42,763 nt of DNA, from assembly GCA_036823295.1 (NCBI GenBank), contig DAISGD010000025.1, forward strand, positions 1 through 42,763, in the 5' to 3' direction. Shown here piece by piece: positions 8,019 to 15,657 of the stretch (its first letter is position 1; each line of letters opens with the position of its first letter). Under the pieces are notes generated by a model that ran no database searches, was not told the DNA's origin, and saw only the letters and a list, made by a program, of their open reading frames with translations. This stretch comes from UBA4742 sp002403895. GTDB lineage: Bacteria > Actinomycetota > Acidimicrobiia > Acidimicrobiales > Acidimicrobilacustridaceae. Both the position numbers and the translations under genes were made by a program.

Positions 8019-8831
8019 TCAGTCGTCGATGGTGATCTTGTCGAGCCCTTCGACGGGCTCGGGGTAGCTCAGGTCCAGACCCTCCAGCGTCTCGACCAGG
8101 ATCTTCGAGATCAGCAGGTTGCGGTACCACTTGTGATCTGACGGGATCACGTACCAGGGGGCGGCCTCGGTGGAGGTCTTTGTCAGCGCGTCGCCGTAGG
8201 CCTCAGTGTAGGCATCCCAATACTTGCGCTCCTCGAGATCGCCGTGCTCGAACTTCCAGTGCTTGGTCGGGTTGTCAAGCCGTTCCTGGAGCCGTTCCCG
8301 CTGGGTGTCCTTGGAGATGTGGAGGAAGAACTTACGGATCACCGTGCCCTCGTCGGCCAGCATCTGCTCGAAGTGGCGGATGTGGGCGTAGCGCTTCTTC
8401 CACACCTTCCTGGACACCAGGTCATGGACCCGGACGATCAACACATCTTCGTAGTGGCTGCGATTGAAGATGGTGAGGTCGCCGTTGCCAGGGGTGTTGT
8501 GGTGGACGCGCCACAGGTAGTCATGGTCCGACTCAACATCATTGGGTCGCTTGAAGTTGACCACCTTCACCCCCAGCGGATTGACCATCTTGAAGACGTG
8601 CTTGATGGTGCCGTCCTTGCCCGAGGTGTCCATCCCCTGCAACACCACCAAGATCTTGCGCGAGTTGTCGGCGAAAAGGATCTGCTGGAGGTCGAACAAC
8701 CTCTCCGAGAGCTCCGTGGTGCGTTCGATGGCGTCGGCCTTCTTGCCGTCGAAACCGTCGGTTTCACCAGAGGGAATGTCCGGCAGGACGACGTTGGTGC
8801 CGGGCTTGACCCGGTAGGCGTCGGTGTTCAT
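8019..8831 (-). CDS. polyphosphate kinase 2 family protein (PPK2)
   Basis: PPK2 enzymes move phosphate between polyphosphate and nucleotides. The 270-residue product has the Walker A-like loop GMDTSGKD (residues 66-73) and the FNRSHYEDV motif (122-130) with the following VRVH, both diagnostic of the family. The length matches single-domain PPK2 proteins. Whether it prefers AMP, ADP or GDP cannot be read from the sequence. I chose ATG 8831; an in-frame ATG six codons upstream (8849) is possible, and neither has a strong ribosome site. The gene is divergent from the 2H-phosphoesterase gene. Its place beside the ATP synthase operon is suggestive, but any shared regulation is unproven. Confidence 0.88.
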   Translation of the reverse strand: MNTDAYRVKPGTNVVLPDIPSGETDGFDGKKADAIERTTELSERLFDLQQILFADNSRKILVVLQGMDTSGKDGTIKHVFKMVNPLGVKVVNFKRPNDVESDHDYLWRVHHNTPGNGDLTIFNRSHYEDVLIVRVHDLVSRKVWKKRYAHIRHFEQMLADEGTVIRKFFLHISKDTQRERLQERLDNPTKHWKFEHGDLEERKYWDAYTEAYGDALTKTSTEAAPWYVIPSDHKWYRNLLISKILVETLEGLDLSYPEPVEGLDKITIDD

Positions 8832-8885
8832 CGGTCCATGGTGGCCCATCCCGAGCGGGGGTGCCCGGCTCGCTAGCCTCAACCG

Positions 8886-9773
8886 GTGCCTCGTGTGCGC
8901 TTCGGCGTGGTCCTCCTGCTCCCTCATCCCGTGGCCGACGAGGTCGATGGCCTCCGTCGCGCCTGCGGCGATCCGGCGCTCGACCAGATTGCGCCACACA
9001 TCACCCTCGCGCCGCCGGTCAACGTGGGGGATTCGGACATCCCGCAAGGATTGGCCGTGCTGCGCCGCGCCGCGGCGTGGGGCGGGCCGCTGGACCTTCG
9101 CCTCGGCCCGGTCACCACGTTTCCCACCGAGGAGCACGTCGCCTATCTGGCGGTCGACGGCGGGGGAGATGACCCCGAGGGACAGTGTCAAACCCTGGAG
9201 GAGCTGCGCGCCGCGGTGTTCGTCCCCCCGTTCGAGCGGGACCTCGACCACGACTTCGTCCCCCACGTGACGGTGAGCCAGGGCCTGGACACCGAGCGGC
9301 TGGTCAACGTGCTGGCGGCCACCGCCGGCTACCGGGATCGCCCTGTCCGGTTCGACGCGCTCTACCTGCTCGAACAGCGTCACGGACCAGCCGGCCGCCG
9401 ATGGGTCGCCGTGGCCGACGTCGCCCTCGGGGCTCCCGTGATCGTCGGGCGCGGGGGGTTGCCGACCGAGCTGACGTCGGGCGAGCTGGTCGACCCCGAG
9501 GCGGCCGCGTGGCTGGCCGACCAGCGTGCCTCCGGCGCCGCCGACAAGAGCGACTCCGGATCCGAAGCGGAGCCCGACCTCGATCCGGTCGGATCCCGCC
9601 CCCTCGTCACCGTGGCTCGGCGAGAGGGCGCGGTCGTCGGTGTGGGCCAGGGCTGGACGGCCGGGCCCGCCGCCGATCTGGTCGAGCTCACGGTTGGCGA
9701 TCCCAACGACGGGACGAACGATCACCTCGCTGCCGCCTGGTGGTCCGCCGCCGCGTCCCGCCGAGCCGGCTGA
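8886..9773 (+). CDS. 2H phosphoesterase (2'-5' RNA ligase-like) with possible GNAT-like tail
   Basis: The N-terminal part (residues 1-185) shows the two HxT signatures of the 2H phosphoesterase superfamily, HIT at 38-40 within PHITLAPPV and HVT at 127-129 within PHVTVSQG. This fold hydrolyses or joins 2'-5' or cyclic phosphodiester bonds. After an acidic linker (about 205-235), a short block (VTVARREGAVVGVGQGW...LVELTV) resembles the central strands of a GNAT acetyltransferase, but it is too short for a full domain. It could be a degraded fusion or a chance resemblance. GTG 8886 is the start, 54 bases from the divergent PPK2 start. The substrate is unknown. Confidence 0.7.
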   Translation: MPRVRFGVVLLLPHPVADEVDGLRRACGDPALDQIAPHITLAPPVNVGDSDIPQGLAVLRRAAAWGGPLDLRLGPVTTFPTEEHVAYLAVDGGGDDPEGQCQTLEELRAAVFVPPFERDLDHDFVPHVTVSQGLDTERLVNVLAATAGYRDRPVRFDALYLLEQRHGPAGRRWVAVADVALGAPVIVGRGGLPTELTSGELVDPEAAAWLADQRASGAADKSDSGSEAEPDLDPVGSRPLVTVARREGAVVGVGQGWTAGPAADLVELTVGDPNDGTNDHLAAAWWSAAASRRAG

Positions 9774-9795
9774 TCCCGCGTGGCCGCCGGCGCGT

Positions 9796-10089
9796 TCAGA
9801 ACGTGTATTGGACGGCTGCCCGCTCGGCGATGATGGGGCGGATGCGCTCGGTGATCACCTGCTGGTGGGTGGCATCGGCGGTATAGATCCGCCAGTCCTC
9901 GACGGTGTCGAAGTCGGCCACGATCACGAAGTCCCAGTTGCCTTCCAACTCCCTCGCATCGGGTCCGATCACATACCGGCGGATCTGAGGGACGGCGGCG
10001 GGCAGCCCGGACAGGCTCTCGGCCATGGCCTGGCGCTGCTCTGCGCTGGCTTCCGGCCTGAAGCGGAACATGACCACATGACGGAACAT
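9796..10089 (-). CDS. Dabb (stress-responsive A/B barrel) domain protein
   Basis: A 97-residue protein starting MFRHVVMFRF and ending in AAVQYTF. The pattern of hydrophobic strands, the early HVVMF motif and the WDFVIVADFD strand fit the Dabb ferredoxin-like fold, which usually forms dimers. Family members include plant stress proteins and polyketide cyclase-like enzymes; the function here is unknown. ATG 10089 has a strong ribosome site (AGGAGA about 7 bases upstream). It lies 47 bases after the SDR gene on the same strand, so the two are probably co-transcribed. Confidence 0.75.
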   Translation of the reverse strand: MFRHVVMFRFRPEASAEQRQAMAESLSGLPAAVPQIRRYVIGPDARELEGNWDFVIVADFDTVEDWRIYTADATHQQVITERIRPIIAERAAVQYTF

Positions 10090-10136
10090 CGGGGATCTCC
10101 TGAGGCGGGTGTGGATCGAGGACGGCGGCTCGGGCG

Positions 10137-10883
10137 TCAGAGCAGGGCGCGGTAGGCGCCGCCCTCGACGGGGATGGCAGCACCAGTGATGAAGCGGGCC
10201 TGGTCGCTGCACAAGAAGGCGGCCACTGCCCCGAAATCGGCGGGCCGCCCGAGATGGCCGACGGGGATGTCGGCGGCGGCGGCCGAGGCGGCACCGCCGT
10301 AGAGGCTGCGCAAGCGGTCGGTGTCGTGGGATCCAGGGAGCACCGAGTTCACCGTGACGCCATCGCCGGCGACCTCGAGCGCCAGCGTCTTGAGAAAGCC
10401 GGTGACCCCGGCCCGGGCCGTGTTCGAAAGGATCAGGTGGGGAATGGGTTGGCGGACCGACACCGAGGTGATGGCTACCACTCGGCCCCAGCCCTGGGCC
10501 TGCATGGGCGGCACCGCCACCTGACACATGGCGACGACCGAAAGCAGGTTCAGTTCGAGCGCCGCGGGGTAGGCCTCGAGAGGAGTGGAGGCGAAGGTGC
10601 CGGGCGGCGGGCCCCCGGCGTTGGCCACGAGGATGTCGACCCCGCCCAGCTCACGGGTGGCCGCCTCGACGAACCCGGCCGCACCCTCGACCGTCGAGAC
10701 GTCGGCCACCACCGGGTGCACCTCGCCGTCGATGGAGGCTGCCGCGGTGGCCAGTCGCCCGGCGTCTCGCCCGCAGATGGCGACCCGGACTCCTTCCCGG
10801 GCCAGAGCCTGCGCCGTGGCCAGGCCCAATCCGCTCGAGGCGCCGGCGATGGCCGCACGACGGCCACTGATTCCCAGGTCCAT
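10137..10883 (-). CDS. SDR-fold protein lacking the usual Tyr/Lys pair
   Basis: A 248-residue Rossmann-fold protein. The cofactor loop GASSGLG (near residue 13) and NAGG are present. Where classical short-chain dehydrogenases have Ser-(x12)-Tyr-xxx-Lys, this one reads TSVSVRQPIPHLILSNTARAG, so Tyr aligns with Ser and Lys with Arg. A divergent group of beta-ketoacyl-reductase-like SDRs with this SNTxRAG pattern is known. The protein is therefore probably a normal member of that group and not a decayed gene. Substrate and activity are unknown. ATG 10883 starts the conserved domain; a much longer upstream open frame has non-coding character. It is divergent from the MBL-fold gene. Confidence 0.75.
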   Translation of the reverse strand: MDLGISGRRAAIAGASSGLGLATAQALAREGVRVAICGRDAGRLATAAASIDGEVHPVVADVSTVEGAAGFVEAATRELGGVDILVANAGGPPPGTFASTPLEAYPAALELNLLSVVAMCQVAVPPMQAQGWGRVVAITSVSVRQPIPHLILSNTARAGVTGFLKTLALEVAGDGVTVNSVLPGSHDTDRLRSLYGGAASAAAADIPVGHLGRPADFGAVAAFLCSDQARFITGAAIPVEGGAYRALL

Positions 10884-10973
10884 GAGCGCCCAAGATAATC
10901 GAGCGGTACGGTGACGCCTCCGGCCGCCCGAAGGCACCCCGGCCATGTGGCAGCCAGAGTGAGGGGAGCGAAT

Positions 10974-11918
10974 ATGGAACTGGCCCAGATCGGTGCCGAC
11001 GTGTACGCCTGCCTGCAGCCCGACACCGGGCTGGGCGCGTCGAACTCCGGATTCGTCAACCGGGGCGGAGGCCTGGTCGTCGACACGATGTGGGACCTGC
11101 CCCGGACCCGCAACATGATCACCCTCTACTCCACCGTGGCCCGTGAGCCGTCGCGCCGGTTGGTCAACACCCATCACAACGGTGACCATTGCTGGGGCAA
11201 CCAGTTGTTCGCCGAGACGGGGACCGAGATCATCGGCCATCGACTCTGCGCCGAATACTTCTTGCGCGAGTCGTCACCCGAGTTCTTCGTCGCCCTGTGC
11301 GAAGCCGAAGACGTCGGCGCGCCCTTCGACGGCTTCGCCCGCTCCCTGCGAGCCTTCGACTTCCACGACATCGTGCTGACCCCGCCGACCACCCTGATCG
11401 ACACCGACACCGTGGTCGACCTCGACGGCCTCGAGGCGCACCTGCTCTACGTCGGCCCCGCCCACACGCCGGGCGACGTCGTCGTCCATCTGCCCACCGA
11501 GGGGATCGTCTTCACCGGCGACATCTTGTTCCACCACTGCACCCCCATCGGCTGGGAAGGCACCTTCGCCAACTGGATCGCCGCTCTCGAACGCATCGAG
11601 GCGCTGGAGCCGGCCGTTGTGGTGCCGGGGCACGGCCCGCTGGCCAACACCGAAGGGCTGCGGGCGCTGCGGGAGTACCTCCAGTACGTGTACGCCGATG
11701 CTCGGGACAGCTTCGAGACCGGCCGCTCGACCCTGGAAGCAGGCAAGCACGTCGAACTCGGCCCTTACGCCCAGTGGACCGAGCCGGAACGTCTCGCCTT
11801 CCAGATCGATCGGGCCTACCGGGAGTTCGAGGGTGTGGCCTGGGACACCAAGGTGGACACCGGTCGAGTGTTCGGCGAAGTGGCCGAACTGCGCGACTAC
11901 TACGAGGCGCGGGCCTGA
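10974..11918 (+). CDS. MBL-fold metallohydrolase
   Basis: A 314-residue metallo-beta-lactamase-fold protein. The metal motif reads HHNGDH (residues 67-72), so the second His of canonical HxHxDH is Asn69. Later ligands are present in PAHTPGD, VFTGD and VPGHGP. Homologues with Asn or Gly at that position and a following WGN or YGN are, as I recall, common in actinobacteria, so this is probably a subfamily trait. ATG 10974 has GAGGGGAG (10961-10968) 5 bases upstream. The open frame extends 63 bases further upstream, but without a site. The substrate is unknown; the steroid-degradation neighbourhood makes a thioester or lactone possible, which is inference only. Confidence 0.78.
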   Translation: MELAQIGADVYACLQPDTGLGASNSGFVNRGGGLVVDTMWDLPRTRNMITLYSTVAREPSRRLVNTHHNGDHCWGNQLFAETGTEIIGHRLCAEYFLRESSPEFFVALCEAEDVGAPFDGFARSLRAFDFHDIVLTPPTTLIDTDTVVDLDGLEAHLLYVGPAHTPGDVVVHLPTEGIVFTGDILFHHCTPIGWEGTFANWIAALERIEALEPAVVVPGHGPLANTEGLRALREYLQYVYADARDSFETGRSTLEAGKHVELGPYAQWTEPERLAFQIDRAYREFEGVAWDTKVDTGRVFGEVAELRDYYEARA

Positions 11919-11987
11919 TCCGCGGGGCAAATCGCGGCGAGGACCGTTCGGGCCAGTCGGCGCTTCTCACGGCCGCTCAGCATCGCG

Positions 11988-13493
11988 CTAGTTGGCCGCC
12001 TCGGCCTCCTCGGAGGCCAACGCGGCGCGGTCGATCTTCTGCATGGTCGTGAGCGGGAGCGCATCGACGATCCGGATGGCCTCGGGCAGCTTGTGAGCCG
12101 ACAATCGCTCGGAACCGAAGCTCCGTAGCTCGTCGAGCCTCGGTGGCTCGTCACCGGCCCTCGGGACCACTATGGCCACGCCGATCTCACCCATGACCGG
12201 GTCCGGCCGGGGGGTGATCACGATCTCGGCCACTGCTGGATGCGAGGCGAGGACCGCCTCGACCTCCAAGGGGTAGACGTTGTAACCCCCCCGGATGAAC
12301 ATTTCCTTGGCCCGGCCTGCCAGTCGCAAGCAGCCGGCGTCGTCGAGAAAGGCCACGTCGCCGGTGTGCACCCACCCATCTCGCAGCGTCGCCGCGGTGG
12401 CGCCCGGATCGCGCCAGTACCCCCGGAACTGGGTGGGCGAGCGCAGGCACAGCTCGCCCACCTCGCCGGCCGGGAGCGCCACACCTTCGGCGCTGCGGAC
12501 CTCCAACGCCACACCGGACCGAGGTCGACCGACCGTGAACAGGGCCTCCTCGTCGTCGGCGTCGAACGCGGTGGCCGTGCCCACCCCCCCCGATTCCGTG
12601 GACGAGTAGCGGATCGAATAGGCGGCCCTGATGCGCTCCCGGGCCTCGCGCACGAGCGCGGGCGGGGAGAGGGCGCCCCCCATCACGATCGTCATGACCG
12701 AGCTCAGGTCGTAGTCGTCGAAGTCGGGCTGTCTCAACAGCAACGCCAGCTGGGGAGCCACCCCACCGATGCTGACCATGTGCTGGTCCGCGATAAGACG
12801 CAGCACGTCGGCGGCCCGCCAGCGGTCGAGGAGGTGCAGCGTCGAACCGACGCGCAGGTACCACGGCAGCTTGGTCATGAACCCCACGTGGGCGAACTGG
12901 GTGCCCGAGAGCATAGAACCGCCGCCGCCGGTGCGTTCGCCGACGTCCGCCGCGGCCACGGCCGCCAGTTCGCGTCCGCCGAACACGGCGCCGCGCGGGG
13001 TGCCCGTGGTGCCCGACGTGAACACGATGGCGATCAGTCGGTCGGGGTCGACCGGTAGCACGATTGGGGCCTGCTGGTCATGACCGCGGCGCAGCTCGGT
13101 CAAGGTCTGCTCGGGGGCCGCGGCCGGCTCGATCACCTCGATCCGCAGACCGGCCGGGAGCCCATCGGCCAGTTCGGGGGTGGCGATGACCAAGTCGGGC
13201 GCGGCCACCGCCAGGACGGCGGTGCGCTCGGCCGCGGTGGAACGCGGGTTCAGCCCGGCGGTCACGGCCCCCAGCTTGGCCAACGCCGCGTAGACGACGG
13301 CGTAGTCGGGAGTGGACGGAAGGGCCAGGGCCACGACATCCCGCTCGGTGATCCCCAGGGCTTGGAATCCGAGGGCGGCCTCGTTGCTCAGTCGATCGAG
13401 ATCGCGGTAGCTGAGCACCCAACCGGCAGCGGCCACGAAGGCGGGCCGATCACCGAAGCGTCGGGCGGCGTCACGGATTGTCTCGGCGAGCAC
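11988..13493 (-). CDS. fadD3: acyl-CoA synthetase, FadD3-like (HIP-CoA ligase)
   Basis: Adenylate-forming CoA ligase of 501 residues. Its core motifs are present: FTSGTTGTPRGA (AMP-binding P-loop), YSSTESGG, the hinge GWVHTGDVAFLD, and GRAKEMFIRGGYNVYP with a catalytic Lys near the C-terminus (LPLTTMQKIDR). Length and context match FadD3 of Mycobacterium (507 residues), which activates the two-ring steroid remnant HIP. As in M. tuberculosis, it lies next to, and opposite in strand from, a FadE30/IpdF pair. GTG 13493 has no ribosome site but follows a 27-codon ORF by 4 bases, suggesting coupled translation. Substrate specificity is inferred from neighbours. Confidence 0.72.
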   Translation of the reverse strand: MLAETIRDAARRFGDRPAFVAAAGWVLSYRDLDRLSNEAALGFQALGITERDVVALALPSTPDYAVVYAALAKLGAVTAGLNPRSTAAERTAVLAVAAPDLVIATPELADGLPAGLRIEVIEPAAAPEQTLTELRRGHDQQAPIVLPVDPDRLIAIVFTSGTTGTPRGAVFGGRELAAVAAADVGERTGGGGSMLSGTQFAHVGFMTKLPWYLRVGSTLHLLDRWRAADVLRLIADQHMVSIGGVAPQLALLLRQPDFDDYDLSSVMTIVMGGALSPPALVREARERIRAAYSIRYSSTESGGVGTATAFDADDEEALFTVGRPRSGVALEVRSAEGVALPAGEVGELCLRSPTQFRGYWRDPGATAATLRDGWVHTGDVAFLDDAGCLRLAGRAKEMFIRGGYNVYPLEVEAVLASHPAVAEIVITPRPDPVMGEIGVAIVVPRAGDEPPRLDELRSFGSERLSAHKLPEAIRIVDALPLTTMQKIDRAALASEEAEAAN

Positions 13494-13497
13494 GGCG

Positions 13498-13581
13498 TCA
13501 GCGGCTGCGCCACTCGATGCGGCCCCCGCCGGCGAACGGCTGCTGCCCCTCGGTGTAGGCCAGGGTCTCGTACTCGGTCAC
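13498..13581 (-). CDS. 27-codon ORF upstream of the fadD3-like gene
   Basis: A short frame (VTEYETLAYTEGQQPFAGGG, then RIEWRSR) with a ribosome site, AAAGGA (13589-13594), 7 bases before its GTG. Its stop is 4 bases before the GTG of the CoA ligase, which itself lacks a ribosome site. It may be a translated leader that couples ribosomes to the ligase gene. It could also be a remnant: the first seven residues recall the start of enoyl-CoA hydratases, but nothing else does. Codons are G/C-ending. No function can be given. Confidence 0.4.
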   Translation of the reverse strand: MTEYETLAYTEGQQPFAGGGRIEWRSR

Positions 13582-13593
13582 GGAGGAATCCTT

Positions 13594-13789
13594 TCAGGCC
13601 AGCAGGGCGGCGACGCCCGCGGGTCGAGGTACTCGTGCATGCCGGTGATGGTCAATCTTGGTCCCGGCTGTCTACGTTGGTCCACACCACGATGTGGGGG
13701 TCGTAGCACTGGGCCACCGCGTCGAGGTCGCCGGCTTCGATGGCGGTGAACAGGTGGCCCCCCAAGTGCACGGTCTCTTCGTCGGTCAT
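13594..13789 (-). pseudogene. broken SnoaL/NTF2-like gene (internal deletion)
   Basis: From ATG 13789 the frame reads MTDEETVHLGGHLFTAIEAG, then DLDAVAQCYDPHIVVWTNVD and SRDQD before TGA (13652-13654). This is the typical first helix and strand of a SnoaL-like cone fold, of which most members have 120-140 residues. Immediately downstream, in other frames, ITGMHEYLDPR and VAALLA-stop can be read, the usual last strand and tail of the same fold. So the middle (about 60-70 residues) is missing, and one base is also lost between DPR and VAALLA. The gene is inferred dead. It lies between the CoA ligase ORF and the operator at 13811. Confidence 0.6.
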
Positions 13790-13810
13790 GGCATCATCCT
13801 GGCAGGTGAC

Positions 13811-13825
13811 CTGATGCATCGTCAG
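13811..13825. promoter_or_regulatory. CTGACG-type palindromic operator, site 1
   Basis: CTGATGCATCGTCAG matches the CTGACG-N3-CGTCAG repeat with one change in the left arm. It lies in the 61-base divergent region between the SnoaL pseudogene (start 13789, reading into the fadD3-like gene) and htdZ (start 13851). It could therefore control both directions. Confidence 0.5.
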
Positions 13826-13850
13826 AATTGAGAGAAGGGCAGACCGGACC

Positions 13851-14309
13851 ATGGCGCAGACGGAGTTCGCGGGGCTCGACCAGGTGCGAGACGCGGTCGG
13901 CCATGATCTGGGCACCAGCAACTGGCTCGAGATCACACAGGAGCGGGTGAACCAGTTCGCCGACGCCACCGGCGACCACCAGTGGATCCACGTGGATCCC
14001 GAACGCGCCGCGGCCGGCCCCTTCGGCGCTCCCATCGCCCACGGGTATCTGACCCTCTCGCTGTCCAACGCCCTGCTTCCCGAGATCGTCGAGGTGCGGG
14101 ACGTGTCGATGGGCGTCAACTACGGGGCCAACAAGGTGCGCTTTCCCGCCCCGGTGCCCGTGGGCTCGCGGATCCGGGCCCAGGTCACCCTGGCCTCGGT
14201 GGAGGACGTGCCCGGTGGTGTGCAGACCACGATGGTCATTACCATCGAGATCGACGGCGGGATCAAGCCGGCCTGCGTCATCGAGTCGATCAGCCGCTAC
14301 CTCGCCTGA
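13851..14309 (+). CDS. htdZ: MaoC-like (R)-specific enoyl-CoA hydratase, HtdZ type
   Basis: A 152-residue single hot-dog-fold hydratase that adds water to trans-2-enoyl-CoA to give (R)-3-hydroxyacyl-CoA. The hydratase-2 motif FADATGDHQWIHVDPERA includes the catalytic pair Asp42 and His47. It is followed by GPFGAPIAHGYLTL and the C-terminal KVRFPAPVPVGSRIRA. The sequence is very like what I recall of M. tuberculosis Rv0130 (HtdZ). ATG 13851 has AGAAGGG upstream. A role in the steroid or side-chain path is inferred from the shared operator and neighbours. Confidence 0.82.
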   Translation: MAQTEFAGLDQVRDAVGHDLGTSNWLEITQERVNQFADATGDHQWIHVDPERAAAGPFGAPIAHGYLTLSLSNALLPEIVEVRDVSMGVNYGANKVRFPAPVPVGSRIRAQVTLASVEDVPGGVQTTMVITIEIDGGIKPACVIESISRYLA

Positions 14310-14378
14310 CCATTCCGGGTTTTGGCGTCACTTCTGCTCGCGGTGCGGGGCGGATTCCAGTGGAAAAGCGTGAGCATT

Positions 14379-14395
14379 CCTGACGGGTCGTCAGG
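14379..14395. promoter_or_regulatory. CTGACG-type palindromic operator, site 2
   Basis: CCTGACGGGTCGTCAGG is a perfect inverted repeat with 7-base arms and a 3-base centre. It ends 18 bases before the ATG of the FadE30-like gene. A TACGCT box (14398-14403) lies between. The transcript may begin almost at the start codon, so a bound protein would block the promoter. Confidence 0.65.
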
Positions 14396-14413
14396 TGTAC
14401 GCTCGGCGCCGCC

Positions 14414-15601
14414 ATGGACCTGCGTTTCACGCCCGAAGAAGATGCCTTTCGCAAGGAGATCCGGGCCTATCTCGACGGGCTCCTCCACACCGAGTTCGCC
14501 GCGATCCGGGGCCGGGGCGGTCCCGGTGACGAGCACGCGTTCTTCGACGAGCGGCTGGCTTGGGAGCGCCGCCTGGGGGCGGATGGCTGGACGTGCGTGG
14601 GCTGGCCCACCGAGTTCGGCGGCCGGGGACTGCCGCTGAACCAGCAGGTCATCTACTTCGAGGAGTACGCCCGGGCCCGGGGTCCAGGGCGCCTGGGTCA
14701 CATCGGTGAGGGCCTGATCGGGCCCACGTTGATCCACTTCGGAAGCGCCGAGCAACGGTCCCGGTTCCTGCCGGCCATTCGCTCGGGCCAGGAGCTGTGG
14801 TGCCAGGGGTACTCGGAGCCGAACGCCGGATCCGACCTCGCCAACATCCAGACCCGGGCCGAGCTCGACGGGGACGAGTGGGTGCTCCATGGGCAGAAGG
14901 TGTGGACCTCGCTGGCTCACTGGAGCGACTGGTGTTTCGTCCTGGTCCGCACCAACCGCGACGCGCCCAAGCACCGGGGCATCTCGTTCCTGTTGATTCG
15001 CATGGACGCCCCGGGGGTCGAGATCCGCCCGATCGTGCAGCTCACCGGCACCTCGGAGTTCAACGAGGTCTTCTTCGACGGGGCCCGCACCCCCGCCGAT
15101 CTCGTGGTTGGCGGCATCGACAACGGGTGGAAGGTGGCCATGGGCCTGCTCGCCTACGAGCGAGGGGCGTCGACCCTGGGCCAGCAGTTCGCCTTCGAGG
15201 GCGAGCTGCGGGAGATCACCGAGTTGGCGAAGGCCAACGGTCGGTCGGCCGATCACCGGTTTCGCCAGCGATTGGCCGATGCCTGGAGCCGACTCGAGAT
15301 CATGCGATGGAACAGCCTGCGCATGCTCACTGAGGCCGACCGGCCCGAGCTCAGCGGTCCCGCCTACCTGTCCAAGCTCTACTGGGCGCGTCTGCACCGG
15401 GATCTGGGTGAATTGTTCGTCGACGTCCTCGGCCCCGAGGCGCTGATCAGCGACGGCTTCCCCTATGAGTTGAGCCCGGCTCAGCGTCTCTTCCTCTACA
15501 CCCGGGCCGACACCATCTACGGCGGCTCGAACGAAATCCAGCGCAACATCATCGGGGAGCGAGGCCTGGGCCTTCCCCCCGAACCGCGCCCGTCGCCGTG
15601 A
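14414..15601 (+). CDS. fadE30: acyl-CoA dehydrogenase, FadE30-like
   Basis: FAD-dependent acyl-CoA dehydrogenase of 395 residues. It has the N-terminal helical start (MDLRFTPEEDAFRKEIRAYL), the flavin/substrate segment CQGYSEPNAGSDLANIQTRA, the KVWTS strand and the C-terminal YGGSNEIQRNIIGERGLGLP. At the position of the catalytic Glu of medium-chain enzymes (YEG) it has Gly, as do many steroid FadE proteins. In M. tuberculosis FadE30 (Rv3560c) lies directly beside IpdF (Rv3559c) and oxidises HIP-CoA; here an IpdF-like gene follows. There is no ribosome site before ATG 14414, so a near-leaderless transcript is likely. Confidence 0.75.
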   Translation: MDLRFTPEEDAFRKEIRAYLDGLLHTEFAAIRGRGGPGDEHAFFDERLAWERRLGADGWTCVGWPTEFGGRGLPLNQQVIYFEEYARARGPGRLGHIGEGLIGPTLIHFGSAEQRSRFLPAIRSGQELWCQGYSEPNAGSDLANIQTRAELDGDEWVLHGQKVWTSLAHWSDWCFVLVRTNRDAPKHRGISFLLIRMDAPGVEIRPIVQLTGTSEFNEVFFDGARTPADLVVGGIDNGWKVAMGLLAYERGASTLGQQFAFEGELREITELAKANGRSADHRFRQRLADAWSRLEIMRWNSLRMLTEADRPELSGPAYLSKLYWARLHRDLGELFVDVLGPEALISDGFPYELSPAQRLFLYTRADTIYGGSNEIQRNIIGERGLGLPPEPRPSP

Positions 15602-15657
15602 CGGCACCCTCCGCCCGCCTACCGTTAGCCCTGAACCCCCGCCTCCGAGGAGTCGCC

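Noticed and set aside
8832..9725. N-terminal extension of the PPK2 frame to 9725
   Set aside because: It would run antisense through the 2H-phosphoesterase gene, which has both HxT motifs; PPK2 homology begins at about 8831.
9800..9830. Similarity of CCGTCCAATAC near 9810 to the tandem repeat at 21951-21996
   Set aside because: Only about eleven bases match and they lie inside the Dabb gene's coding end; a chance match is likely.
10884..11240. N-terminal extension of the SDR frame to 11240
   Set aside because: The extra 119 residues lie opposite the MBL-fold gene and carry no conserved pattern; the SDR fold starts at 10883.
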